From positions 1 through 64,000 of the forward strand of contig NZ_JBHFNQ010000256.1 in assembly GCF_041929345.1 (NCBI RefSeq): 64,000 bases of DNA. The letters run 5' to 3'. The position numbers were made by a program, and so were the translations under genes. The stretch is from Floridanema aerugineum. GTDB taxonomy: Bacteria; Cyanobacteriota; Cyanobacteriia; Cyanobacteriales; Aerosakkonemataceae. Below the pieces are notes generated by a model. That model did no database searches and was not told the origin of the DNA. It saw only the letters and a list, made by a program, of their open reading frames with translations. The stretch's first letter is position 1. Each line of letters starts with the position of its first letter. Positions 26,910 to 34,715 of the stretch are shown here, piece by piece.

Positions 26910-27320
26910 ATGGCTTTATCCAAGGATACGCTTTCTGATAACAGTAGTCACAGTAATTTTTCTAACTTTACTATTACTGTAAAAAGGATTTTGGAACTTT
27001 TGGATTTAGAAGCAGAAGATGATTATGGAGTTTTGCAGCCAACAGACTACGCTTTTAAGACAGTAATGAATTTAGTTTTAGAAACTTATGAAATCATGGG
27101 TAATAACTTTCCTAAAGCTTGGGTTTATACAGATGAATTCGGCGGAATTACTCTCGAATGGTCTAACCGAGATAAAGATTGTGCTATTCACTTATTCTGT
27201 ACCGCAAATTCTGATAAAAAAGCTCATATTTATCATCAAAGAGATAACGATTATGCTGTAGATTATGAGGTTTCATCATCAAGATTAATCTATTGGTTAA
27301 ACTGGTTTAACGAAGCATGA
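26910..27320 (+). CDS. Unknown protein, first of a coupled pair
   Basis: This 136-residue protein is not recognised. Its first 20 residues are Ser/Asn-rich and the rest appears as an alpha/beta fold with 'ITVKRILELLDLEAEDDYG', 'WVYTDEFGGITLEWSNRDKD' and a C-terminal 'LIYWLNWFNEA'. It has no signal peptide or membrane helix. The stop overlaps the next start (ATGA), so the two genes are translationally coupled. They stand next to helicase/nuclease genes but on the opposite strand. A toxin-antitoxin-like relationship is possible but not shown. Confidence 0.75.
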   Translation: MALSKDTLSDNSSHSNFSNFTITVKRILELLDLEAEDDYGVLQPTDYAFKTVMNLVLETYEIMGNNFPKAWVYTDEFGGITLEWSNRDKDCAIHLFCTANSDKKAHIYHQRDNDYAVDYEVSSSRLIYWLNWFNEA

Positions 27321-27688
27321 CAGAGGAGTTTGAACCATTACCAGATAATGCTATTGTTTATCGGGCATTACTTCGTAAACAATGGGTAGATTGGGAAACA
27401 GGCGAGATTAAATTTCAGGCTTATTTATTGAGGCAAAATGAACAGAGTCTTTCTGTAAATATTGCTAGTGCTTGTACTCCTGGGCAATGTGCAGCTAGAT
27501 TCAGAAATTGTTACGGTGTCGCTAGCCTTCAAGTAGGTCGAATTCGAGAATTAGGTTTAAATGTTGTACCTGATTCAATATCTCATGCAAATATTATAGG
27601 TTTGCCAAACATGGAAGAAAATCCGGCGACAGCTAGGAGACTTGCAGATTTATTAGCAAAACAATCTCAACTTGAGTGGCGACCTTAA
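27317..27688 (+). CDS. Unknown protein, second of a coupled pair
   Basis: This 123-residue soluble protein is not recognised. It has 'NAIVYRALLRKQWVDWETGE' near the N-terminus, then 'VNIASACTPGQCAARFRNCY' with three cysteines, and 'ADLLAKQSQLEWRP' at the end. The body looks alpha/beta. It overlaps its upstream partner by four bases and is followed by a convergent small gene five bases away. Coupled small pairs of this type recur in filamentous cyanobacteria. Function unknown. Confidence 0.72.
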   Translation: MTEEFEPLPDNAIVYRALLRKQWVDWETGEIKFQAYLLRQNEQSLSVNIASACTPGQCAARFRNCYGVASLQVGRIRELGLNVVPDSISHANIIGLPNMEENPATARRLADLLAKQSQLEWRP

Positions 27689-27692
27689 ATTT

Positions 27693-27912
27693 TCACATAT
27701 CCTCACGTCTTAAAGAAAGATTAGCAGGCCAAGGGCCATAATTGTCTACTGGAAAATTTAAAGGCGATCGTTCTTTCTTGGTTTCTGGCTTCTCTGTCTT
27801 GATATTTTCGTCAATCACCAATACTACTTGATGTTCTCCGGGGGTAATATCTGCTGGTAATTGTAGGGTAACTTTGCCATCTGCTGGTAGCAATAGTAGT
27901 AATAGTTTTCAT
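27693..27912 (-). pseudogene. Small antitoxin-like gene with a frameshifted start
   Basis: The body encodes 'LPADGKVTLQLPADITPG' and 'EHQVVLVIDE', a short family common in cyanobacteria and often taken as an antitoxin or AbrB-like part of small operons. A strong ribosome site AGGAGG precedes an ATG at 27912 that starts 'MKTITTI', but this frame does not join the body: one extra or two missing bases lie near 27892. Only a TTG at 27893 could start the body frame, with no ribosome site. It is therefore probably inactive, or a sequence error. Confidence 0.6.
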
Positions 27913-27975
27913 TACAGTTCCTCCTGCGGTACATTTCAAATATACTAAAATTAGTCCTTAAATTGAGCATCTCTC

Positions 27976-28755
27976 ATGGTACAGGATAACGAAATAGCTG
28001 TTGAATTTCATAATGTCGCTTATTTACTTAACGATCGCCCTTTAGTATCTAACCTTAATTTCACAGTCCAAAGGGGCGAAATTTTGATATTACTGGGACG
28101 TAGTGGTTGTGGGAAAACTACCACTATGAAATTAATTAATCGGTTGCTGACTCCTAGTAGTGGGGAAGTACGGGTAGAAGGAATTTCTACTAATGAATGG
28201 AACCCGATTAAATTGCGGCGAAGTATTGGTTATGTGATTCAAGAAACTGGTTTATTTCCGCATTTTACAATTGCTCAAAATGTGGGATTAGTTCCTAGTT
28301 TGGAGGGGTGGAAACGCGATCGCCTTTCCCAACGAGTCAATCAACTTTTACAACTAGTCGGACTCGACCCCAAACAATTTGCCGACAGATACCCTAACGA
28401 GTTATCCGGTGGTCAACGTCAGCGAGTTGGTGTCGCCCGTGCTCTCGCAGCTGACCCCCCATTATTATTAATGGATGAACCCTTCGGCGCACTCGATCCC
28501 ATTACTAGAATTGAAATTCAAAAAGAGTTTCTTCAACTACAAAAACAGTTAGGTAAAACTGTGGTTTTTGTCACTCACGACATTCAAGAAGCTTTTTTAT
28601 TAGCTTCGAGAATTGGCTTGATGGAATCAGGAAAAATGTTATTAATTGATACTGCTTCGGAGTTTCTCAAATCTGAACAAAAAGAAGTCAAACAATTTTT
28701 ACAATGTTTACCTTTTTTCAATCAATCTCAATATGGAAGCTCTGATAGTATTTAA
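27976..28755 (+). CDS. Osmoprotectant-type ABC transporter ATPase (ProV/OpuCA family)
   Basis: This 259-residue ATPase drives uptake of compatible solutes such as glycine betaine or choline. It has Walker A 'LLGRSGCGKTTTMKLI', Q-loop 'YVIQETGLFPHFTIAQN', signature 'LSGGQRQRVGVARAL', Walker B 'PLLLMDEPFGALDPI' and H-loop 'VTHD'. The 'ETGLFPHFTI' Q-loop is typical of the quaternary-amine group. The C-terminal CBS pair found in full-length OpuCA is absent. It precedes the binding-protein gene by about 300 bases. No permease gene lies between or after them. Confidence 0.9.
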   Translation: MVQDNEIAVEFHNVAYLLNDRPLVSNLNFTVQRGEILILLGRSGCGKTTTMKLINRLLTPSSGEVRVEGISTNEWNPIKLRRSIGYVIQETGLFPHFTIAQNVGLVPSLEGWKRDRLSQRVNQLLQLVGLDPKQFADRYPNELSGGQRQRVGVARALAADPPLLLMDEPFGALDPITRIEIQKEFLQLQKQLGKTVVFVTHDIQEAFLLASRIGLMESGKMLLIDTASEFLKSEQKEVKQFLQCLPFFNQSQYGSSDSI

Positions 28756-29061
28756 TCACGATTGATTAAACTGATTGAGGAGAAATGTTCATTGATGTCA
28801 ACACTTATGATAAGCTCATAATTTATTATCGTCAATCCAAAACAAACTTATATGGAGTTGGTGATAAATTTAACATGGGGAGCGATCGCACATCCAGGAC
28901 TTACGCAACTGGCATAATTTGTAGGGTGCGTCAGAAACCCAAACCCTGATGTTATCGATCAAATATAAGATCTGACTCACCCTACAACAAGGGTTCAAAT
29001 ATGACACGCAGCTTTAGTCCTAACATCGTTTATCATCTAGGGTCAAATCTCGAAAATCGAT
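28756..29061. other. 306-base intergenic region with a long hairpin repeat
   Basis: TGTAGGGTGCGTCAGA (28920-28935) and TCTGACTCACCCTACA (28971-28986) form a near-perfect inverted repeat with a 35-base loop, a known cyanobacterial dispersed element. A 'CAGGACTTACGCAACT' motif precedes it. A shortened relative, GTAGGCTGCGTCAGAACC, occurs near 58632. No coding sequence is evident. The element could separate expression of the ATPase and binding-protein genes. Confidence 0.65.
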
Positions 29062-29964
29062 ATGAAAAAGCGGAACTTCATACTACTTTGCGTGCTCGGC
29101 TTTAGTTTAGCAATGTTAATTGCTAGCTGTAGCTTCAAACCAGATAACTTAATAGCCATTGGCTCAAAAAATTCTACCGAACAATTAGTTTTAGGAGAAC
29201 TTCTTGCTCAACATATCGAAGCTAATACTAATTTAAAAGTTGCCAGGAAACTAAATCTGGGCGATACTTTCGTTGCTCACAACGCTTTAACTAATGGCGA
29301 AATTGACGCTTATGTAGAATATACTGGTACAGCTTTCACCGCCATTTTAAAAAATGAACCGATTAACAATCCCCAAGAAGTTTACCAGCTAACTAAACAA
29401 AAATATGAGCAGAAATTTAGTTTAGAAGTGATGCCTCCTTTGGGATTTAATAACACATTCGCCATTGTCATTCGTGGTGAAGATGCCAGAAAATTGCAAG
29501 TGCAAACTATTTCCCAAGTTGCGCCAAAAACACCACTGTGGCGGGCGGGTTTCGCTGACGAATTTCTCGAACGTAAAGATGGATTTCCCGGATTAGCTGA
29601 AACCTATAATCTACGTTTTGCCGAACCACCAAAAGCTATGGATTTGAAATTAATATATCCCGCTTTAAAAGACAAACAAGTAGATTTAGTTGCTGGTAAT
29701 TCCACAGATGGGCAAATTGGGCGCTTCGACTTAGCTGTTTTAAAGGACGATCGCCTTTTCTTTCCCCCCTACCAAGCTGTACCCATAGTCCGACAGCAAA
29801 CTTTGGAAAAACATCCCGAATTAAGAGAAGTACTTGAACAGCTAAGTGGAAAAATTTCTGCACAAGAAATGCAGCGTTTAAACTTTCAAGTAGAAGCGAA
29901 AGAACGCGATGTCCAACAAGTTGTGCAACAGTTTCTCCAATCTAAAGGGTTAATTAAAAAGTAA
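29062..29964 (+). CDS. Osmoprotectant ABC transporter substrate-binding lipoprotein
   Basis: This 300-residue protein has a lipoprotein signal ending in the lipobox 'LIASC' (Cys23 lipidated) and is anchored on the periplasmic side. The mature part is an OpuAC/ProX-type binding fold: 'IAIGSKNSTEQLVLGELLAQ', 'DTFVAHNALTNGEIDAYVEY' and 'TGTAFTAIL'. The 'GEIDAYVEYTGT' segment is a hallmark of betaine/choline/carnitine receptors. It pairs with the preceding ATPase. In many relatives the receptor is fused to or followed by the permease, which is missing here. Confidence 0.9.
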   Translation: MKKRNFILLCVLGFSLAMLIASCSFKPDNLIAIGSKNSTEQLVLGELLAQHIEANTNLKVARKLNLGDTFVAHNALTNGEIDAYVEYTGTAFTAILKNEPINNPQEVYQLTKQKYEQKFSLEVMPPLGFNNTFAIVIRGEDARKLQVQTISQVAPKTPLWRAGFADEFLERKDGFPGLAETYNLRFAEPPKAMDLKLIYPALKDKQVDLVAGNSTDGQIGRFDLAVLKDDRLFFPPYQAVPIVRQQTLEKHPELREVLEQLSGKISAQEMQRLNFQVEAKERDVQQVVQQFLQSKGLIKK

Positions 29965-30043
29965 CAAGGCAAAAGAAAAAACCTCCTCTTAATTACTTTT
30001 GCCTTCTGCCTAAATTCTGAAATCTTGAAAGAAGTATTCAGGT

Positions 30044-30298
30044 TTAGGCAACCTCTGCATCGGGATCGACAAACATAACTTGCTTTGCTTGGGCGGTAGG
30101 TACTAAAATCCAACCCGATCTAAATAATTTCTGATATGTCGCCCAACCTTTGGAACCCCCAGGTTCTCGATAGTCAGGAACAGAAAACTGCGGAAAAGCT
30201 GTATAGGGTCGCCAGTTTTCATGAGATGCTGTCCGCAAATGTAAAACTTTATTGCCGCCTGTACCAATTCCAGGCAACCAGCACATCTGTCCAGCCAT
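30044..30298 (-). CDS. Conserved hypothetical protein
   Basis: The ATG at 30298, preceded by AAGGAG at a good distance, gives 84 residues beginning 'MAGQMCWLPGIGTGGNK'. The protein is Trp- and Pro-rich ('ENWRPYTAFPQFSVPDYREP', 'GWATYQKLFRSGWILVPT') and has no membrane segment. It looks like a small cyanobacterial conserved protein without assigned function. It is convergent with the binding-protein gene and separated from the next gene by about 200 bases. Confidence 0.72.
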   Translation of the reverse strand: MAGQMCWLPGIGTGGNKVLHLRTASHENWRPYTAFPQFSVPDYREPGGSKGWATYQKLFRSGWILVPTAQAKQVMFVDPDAEVA

Positions 30299-30508
30299 AA
30301 TAATCTCCTTTACTTTCAATTGTGGGAGGTGAAGCTGTAAGCAGGCTGTGTGAGGATGCGCTCCTTAGCTTCTGGTTCCAGCTAACCTACCTTATCTTGT
30401 GTAATTTGTCAACTATCGTGGCATATTTTTCCTTTGTACAACATCACCCGTAATGGGTAAGTTTACTCTTCTGCCAATATCCGCCTAAAGTAATAATTAA
30501 GTCTCCGA

Positions 30509-31105
30509 TTAATTCAGTATGTTAGAGGCCGAAGGATTGGCGATCGAGTTGCGAATTACACTTGTACGCTTATTGTATTCAGCATCAGTTAGTACTGGTG
30601 TAGCGTTTGCAACAGAAATACCTTCTTTAAGATCAATCCAAGATTTACAACCACTGTATTCTGCACAGTAAGGTATTTCTTGGGGTTGGCCCAGTTTGTA
30701 AGTGCGTAAAAGTAAAATGTAAATTGGCTGACGTGGTTTCCATTTTAAGCGATCGCTCACAAATTGCTCATTCCAAACATGAAACGGCAACAGCGCTTTA
30801 ATACTAGGTTCAAAGCTTACCATGAAAATATCAGTAACTTTTGCCCAAGCGCCAATCCGAATAGTTTCTGGATGCCAACCTGATGGTACTGGTGTTACTT
30901 GATCCGCATATTCCGGCTTTAATAAATCAGGGTTTTGATGTTCAAAAGTCGGGTAAAGCAATACTTCATTATGGGCAACTTTAAAATGATTCCCCTCTTC
31001 CCGAATTCCACCTTTACGAAGCAATAAAATAGTTTCTCCCGCTTCTAAAGCATCAACAGCAACCGCCCATTCTTTCAAGGCATGATTAATTATTGTTAAT
31101 TCCAT
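30509..31105 (-). CDS. DUF1802 family protein
   Basis: This 198-residue protein starts at the ATG 31105 ('MELTIINHALKEWAVAV'). It matches the DUF1802 family by 'LKEWAVAVDALEAGETILLL', 'RKGGIREEG', 'LLYPTFEHQNPDLL' and 'WKPRQPIYILLLRTYKL'. The family is found in cyanobacteria and some other bacteria and has no established role. No membrane helices are seen. It lies 30 bases after the small membrane protein gene on the same strand, so the two may be cotranscribed. Confidence 0.88.
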   Translation of the reverse strand: MELTIINHALKEWAVAVDALEAGETILLLRKGGIREEGNHFKVAHNEVLLYPTFEHQNPDLLKPEYADQVTPVPSGWHPETIRIGAWAKVTDIFMVSFEPSIKALLPFHVWNEQFVSDRLKWKPRQPIYILLLRTYKLGQPQEIPYCAEYSGCKSWIDLKEGISVANATPVLTDAEYNKRTSVIRNSIANPSASNILN

Positions 31106-31137
31106 TGAGATTTTTTCCCATAGCAACTAAGGCTATT

Positions 31138-31434
31138 CTAGCGACTATAAATAATTTTCCACGCCGCATAAATTACACCTCCCACAATTACAAAACCCAG
31201 CATCATGGAAACAAAAGATACCACAGTAGTTAGCACCCAAATTCCTGTTAATGCTACCGCAGAAAAGGCGATCGCTTTACCCACTCGCCCCATTTTTGCT
31301 AACCTACCAACTGGTTTTTTTCCCTGCGTCTCGGCAGTTACAGATACACTTTGCGGCTGGATCTCGATCTCTGTTTCAATTTCTCTGAGTCGCCGTTCTA
31401 TCTTGTCTTCCGGGGAATTGTTTTTATAATTCAT
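31138..31434 (-). CDS. Small membrane protein, unknown
   Basis: The ATG at 31434 gives 98 residues. The N-terminal half is charged and probably helical ('DKIERRLREIETEIEIQP'). Two adjacent membrane segments fill the C-terminal half ('AIAFSAVALTGIWVLTTVVS', 'MMLGFVIVGGVIYAAWKII'). The layout suggests a cytoplasmic coiled-coil head with a membrane hairpin. Function unknown. It precedes the DUF1802 gene. Confidence 0.72.
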   Translation of the reverse strand: MNYKNNSPEDKIERRLREIETEIEIQPQSVSVTAETQGKKPVGRLAKMGRVGKAIAFSAVALTGIWVLTTVVSFVSMMLGFVIVGGVIYAAWKIIYSR

Positions 31435-31608
31435 CTGTATTGCCAAAATCTAAAAGTATCATCCTTCGTTGTTCACAAACCGAGAACCATATATCCTGTC
31501 TCTTGACAGATATTTTCATACCTTGTCAAGGTATAGCATTTCACTGTCGAGACGGCAAGAGCATTAAACAGTAAAATTAGACATAATTAGACAAAATTGG
31601 AGATAATC

Positions 31609-32079
31609 ATGGAAAAAAGAAAGTTAGGGTCATCTGACATTGAAATTACACCTATTCTCATGGGAACTTGGCAAGCTGGTAAAGCTATGTGGGTGGGAAT
31701 TGAAGATGCAGAAACAATTAAAGCAATTCGATCGGCCTTTGAAGCCGGAATTACTACAATTGATACTGCGGAAGTCTACGGGAACGGACATTCGGAACAA
31801 ATAGTAGCACAAGCTTTATCAGATGTGCGAGATCAAGTAGTTTATGCCACCAAAGTTTTCTCCAATCATCTCAAGTATAATCAAGTAATAGAGGCGTGCG
31901 ATCGATCTTTGCAAAACCTCAAAACCGATTATATCGACCTTTACCAAATTCATTGGCCTTCTGGTTCTTTTCACAGCGAAATTGTTCCAATTGAAGAAAC
32001 AATGCGGGCAATGAATGACTTGAAACAACAAGGAAAAATTCGCTCAATTGGTGTTTCTAATTATCACCCATTAATCTAA
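31609..32079 (+). pseudogene. Aldo/keto reductase gene, 3' half lost
   Basis: Translation from the ATG at 31609 (ribosome site TTGGAGA upstream) gives 156 residues of a family normally about 315-330 long. The N-terminal half of the TIM barrel is intact, with 'GTWQAGKAMWVGIEDAETIK', catalytic Tyr in 'DTAEVYGNGHSE', Lys in 'VVYATKVF', His in 'YQIHWP', then 'IRSIGVSN'. The frame then runs into the reverse strand of the next gene and stops after 'YHPLI'. The C-terminal cofactor-binding half is absent, so activity is unlikely. Confidence 0.85.
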
Positions 32080-32782
32080 CTGAATTATTAACTTTTGCCA
32101 AGTAATCAGCCATTGTTTCTAACTGTGAATTTCTCTGAATAAAACCTACCTTTTCTAGAGGATAATTTGGATGAGTTCCCATAACTATTACCTCTTTACC
32201 CTGATATTTAATTGTGGCAATTATAGTTTTTCTTGGGCCTTGGAATTCCTCAAATGACACCTTTTCTAAAGGAAACTTACTAAAAAGTGCAGTGCCAAAA
32301 TTATCAGAATCTTGAGAAAGTACAGAATAAGGAAGTAAATCTTTTAAAGCTGCTAATTCCTTTGCCCAAACTTTACTAACTTCTATAAAAACGGCAATAT
32401 CCGGTTTTTCCTCCCTCACTAGCGAGATGACTTTGGAGGATTTTTTATTGTTATATAAGACATTAGATTGAAAAACTCGTAATTGTCCGGTTGTGGTTTC
32501 TGTTGCGCTCGCACTTTCAGGCAAATACCAAGGGACAATTTCCATTAAGTTCAGTAAAATACAGCTAAGGCTAATCACCAACCAAAGCTTGTTTTGCGTC
32601 AACAAAAAAAAGAAAAATGTCCAAAATCCAATGACCAAATACTGCGCCTTAAAATCAGCAGTCAAATCTAAAATATAGTTAAACTTGCCCAAATATCCAG
32701 TAAGAGTAAGGAAGGTAATCAGAATAGTTACCAGAATAAAGCTACCGGAAATCAAATCATTAAATTTGTATTTGCCAATCAT
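32057..32782 (-). pseudogene. Membrane-anchored endonuclease/exonuclease/phosphatase gene, 3' end lost
   Basis: The 241-residue product has three N-terminal membrane helices (about 12-90) and then an EEP domain: 'LRVFQSNVLYNNKKSSKVIS', 'EEKPDIAVFIEVSKVW', 'NFGTALFSKFPL', 'VIVMGTHPNYPL'. It ends at 'VRLMGDN' exactly where the family reads GDFN, so the C-terminal part with the later catalytic Asp, the Asp-His pair and the last strands is missing. The cut coincides with that of the aldo/keto reductase gene. It overlaps lipB by four bases and may still be cotranscribed. An intact membrane segment might be made, but nuclease activity is unlikely. Confidence 0.85.
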
Positions 32783-33489
32783 AAGAAATCAGTATTAATT
32801 TCTGCTTCAACTAGCTTAACTCCAAAGACTTCAGCAAAAGCGATCGCCACTTTTTGCCGCACCTCCTCTACACTAATATCAGGAATAAATTGGGCTAAAC
32901 TGCCCACAGGTTTATCCGCAATTCCACAAGGTATAATCCTGGTAAAACCAGTCAAATCAGGACAAACATTTAAAGCAAAACCGTGCATTGTGATCCAGCG
33001 ACTTACTTTAACACCGATCGCCGCCACTTTGCATCCTGACAGCCAAACTCCTGTATAACCCGGAAGTCTTTCCCCCGGCAAATCATAACTTGCCAACACC
33101 CGAATTAACACCTCCTCCAGTTGGCGTAAATACCAATGTAAATCTTGGCGGTAATATCGCAAATTCAAAATTGGATAACCAACCAGCTGACCTGGACAAT
33201 GATATGTTACCTCACCGCCACGCTCAATGCGGTACACCTGATAATCACTATTGTCAAGATCAAATTTAAGAAACTCTCTTTTTGCGCCTGTCCCCAATGT
33301 GTAAACTGGGTAATGCTCCAACAAAATTAACAAATCTTCTAAATTTGGTTGTTCTCGACGTTCTGCAACTAGCGATCGCTGCCACTCCCAGGCAACCTGA
33401 TAATCCACTAATCCCTGATTAAAAACCCAACAAAGACGAGGTTTTGCGTCACTACTCAAAAGCAGTCTTTCATTATTACTCAAAGTCAT
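32779..33489 (-). CDS. lipB: Octanoyl-[acyl-carrier protein]-protein N-octanoyltransferase
   Basis: LipB moves octanoyl from acyl carrier protein to lipoyl domains of 2-oxoacid dehydrogenases and GcvH. The protein shows 'LLILLEHYPVYTLGTGA', 'IERGGEVTYHCPGQLVGYP', 'GCKVAAIGVKVSRWITMHGF' with the catalytic Lys, and 'IIPCGIADKPVGS' with the nucleophile Cys. I prefer the ATG at 33489 (236 residues, 'MTLSNNERLLL'), because the ATG at 33525 adds a hydrophobic leader not expected for this cytosolic enzyme. The downstream truncated nuclease gene overlaps its stop. Confidence 0.93.
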   Translation of the reverse strand: MTLSNNERLLLSSDAKPRLCWVFNQGLVDYQVAWEWQRSLVAERREQPNLEDLLILLEHYPVYTLGTGAKREFLKFDLDNSDYQVYRIERGGEVTYHCPGQLVGYPILNLRYYRQDLHWYLRQLEEVLIRVLASYDLPGERLPGYTGVWLSGCKVAAIGVKVSRWITMHGFALNVCPDLTGFTRIIPCGIADKPVGSLAQFIPDISVEEVRQKVAIAFAEVFGVKLVEAEINTDFL

Positions 33490-33525
33490 CACCAAAATCA
33501 AGAGTAAATTGAACAAAAATCCCAA

Positions 33526-34002
33526 AAAAATCTGACAAATAAATCAAGAAATGTCAACAGATGCAAAAGATTTTAAACTTAGGGCAAATTACTATGTACT
33601 CCAGAATACAAAATGCTACTGTTTTATATATAAGGATTTTTGAAATAGGAGGAAGCCTAATTAAAGTAAAAATGCCCATTTACAAGAGCTCAGCTAAATT
33701 GATAAATTGGTAAGCCAAACTTTGAGCCTCAAGGTGGGCGGGGTAGAACAGCGCCATGTAGCAGAGATTTTAGGCGCTTCAAATACCAGAAACAGATTTT
33801 TAGGCGAGTAACCCCGAAAAAATTCGGCAATATATCCAGCTGATCTCTAGATAACAGATATCAGCATTTTCGCACCTAAAAACAGATAAAAAATTTCCCT
33901 TGGGAAAGTAGGACTCTCTGACCAACTTTCCTTCTACCCAAAGATAGATGCAGGCGAAAGGTAAGCCTGTACAGCATAAAGAATTAAGCGGGAGAATGTG
34001 AT
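33526..34002 (+). promoter_or_regulatory. Long structured leader of the hibernation-factor gene
   Basis: This 477-base gap separates lipB from the lrtA/hpf-type gene. Near the 3' end are three possible hairpins: CCGAA/TTCGG around 33814-33827, GGAAAGT (33903-33909) with ACTTTCC (33925-33931), and CAGGC (33951-33955) with GCCTG (33965-33969), the last followed by the GGGAG ribosome site. Cyanobacterial lrtA has a long 5' untranslated region that governs dark stability of the transcript, so a regulatory leader is likely. 'GATTTTTAGGCG' and 'GATTTTAGGCG' occur twice within it. The exact start site cannot be fixed. Confidence 0.6.
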
Positions 34003-34644
34003 ATGAAGCTCGTTATTCACGGCAAAAACATTGAAATCACAGATGCAATTCGTGAGTATGTACATCAAAAATTGGAAAAAGCAACCAGTCATTATCTAAA
34101 TGTAACAAATGAGATTGACGTACATCTTTCAGTTGCCCGCAATCCTCGAATTAATGACAGGCAGATTGCTGAAGTTACAGTTTATGCCAACGGTACAGTA
34201 ATTCGTGCAGAAGAAGGTAGTGAAACCCTATATGCAAGCATTGATTTAGTCGCTGATAAAATTGCCCGTAAACTGCGGAAATACAAAGAGAAACGCCTAG
34301 ATAAGAAAACCCAAACTAAAACAGTTGAAGTTGTCGAACAACAGCCTGTTACACCGGATTTAATAGGCGATCGCACTCCCGAACTACCAAGCGAAGTAGT
34401 GCGTACCAAATATTTTGCCATGCCGCCAATGACCATTAGCGAAGCATTGGAACAGTTGCAACTAGTAGATCACGACTTCTATATGTTCTGCAATGCAGAA
34501 ACAGGCGAAATCAACGTTATCTACGAACGCAATCACGGTGGCTACGGCGTAATCCAACCCCGCCGCAATAACGGTCATACTGGACATAAAAACGGCAAAA
34601 CTGCCCAAAGCACCCCCGTTCCCGAAAAGACACAAGCCAAGTAA
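34003..34644 (+). CDS. hpf: Ribosome hibernation-promoting factor, long form (light-repressed LrtA type)
   Basis: This 213-residue protein binds 70S ribosomes and promotes dimerisation or storage in darkness or starvation. The N-terminal S30AE domain (about 1-105) shows 'KLVIHGKNIEITDAIREYVH', 'LSVARNPRI' and 'AEEGSETLYASIDLVADKIA'. A linker leads to the long-form C-terminal domain (about 133-187, 'VVRTKYFAMPPMTISEALEQ', 'LVDHDFYMFCNAETGEINVI'). The tail is rich in His, Gly and Asn. The cyanobacterial name is lrtA. A ribosome site GGGAG precedes the ATG. Confidence 0.95.
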   Translation: MKLVIHGKNIEITDAIREYVHQKLEKATSHYLNVTNEIDVHLSVARNPRINDRQIAEVTVYANGTVIRAEEGSETLYASIDLVADKIARKLRKYKEKRLDKKTQTKTVEVVEQQPVTPDLIGDRTPELPSEVVRTKYFAMPPMTISEALEQLQLVDHDFYMFCNAETGEINVIYERNHGGYGVIQPRRNNGHTGHKNGKTAQSTPVPEKTQAK

Positions 34645-34649
34645 TTGAG

Positions 34650-34715
34650 GGACTCTTGGGACAAGGGGACAAGGAGAAAATTTAATTCTCCCCATCCCCC
34701 CATCTCCCTATCTCC
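34650..34715. repeat. Low-complexity GGGACAAGG / CCCCATCTCC tracts
   Basis: 'GGGACAAGGGGACAAGGAG' is followed by 'CCCCATCCCCCCATCTCCCT'. The same style of tract reappears at 38640-38815. It separates the convergent hibernation-factor and glycosyltransferase genes, and the G-rich and C-rich halves can pair. Confidence 0.6.

Noticed and set aside
33526..34002. Possible tRNA or other stable RNA in the leader
   Set aside because: No cloverleaf or conserved T-loop sequence could be found. The hairpins fit a leader better.
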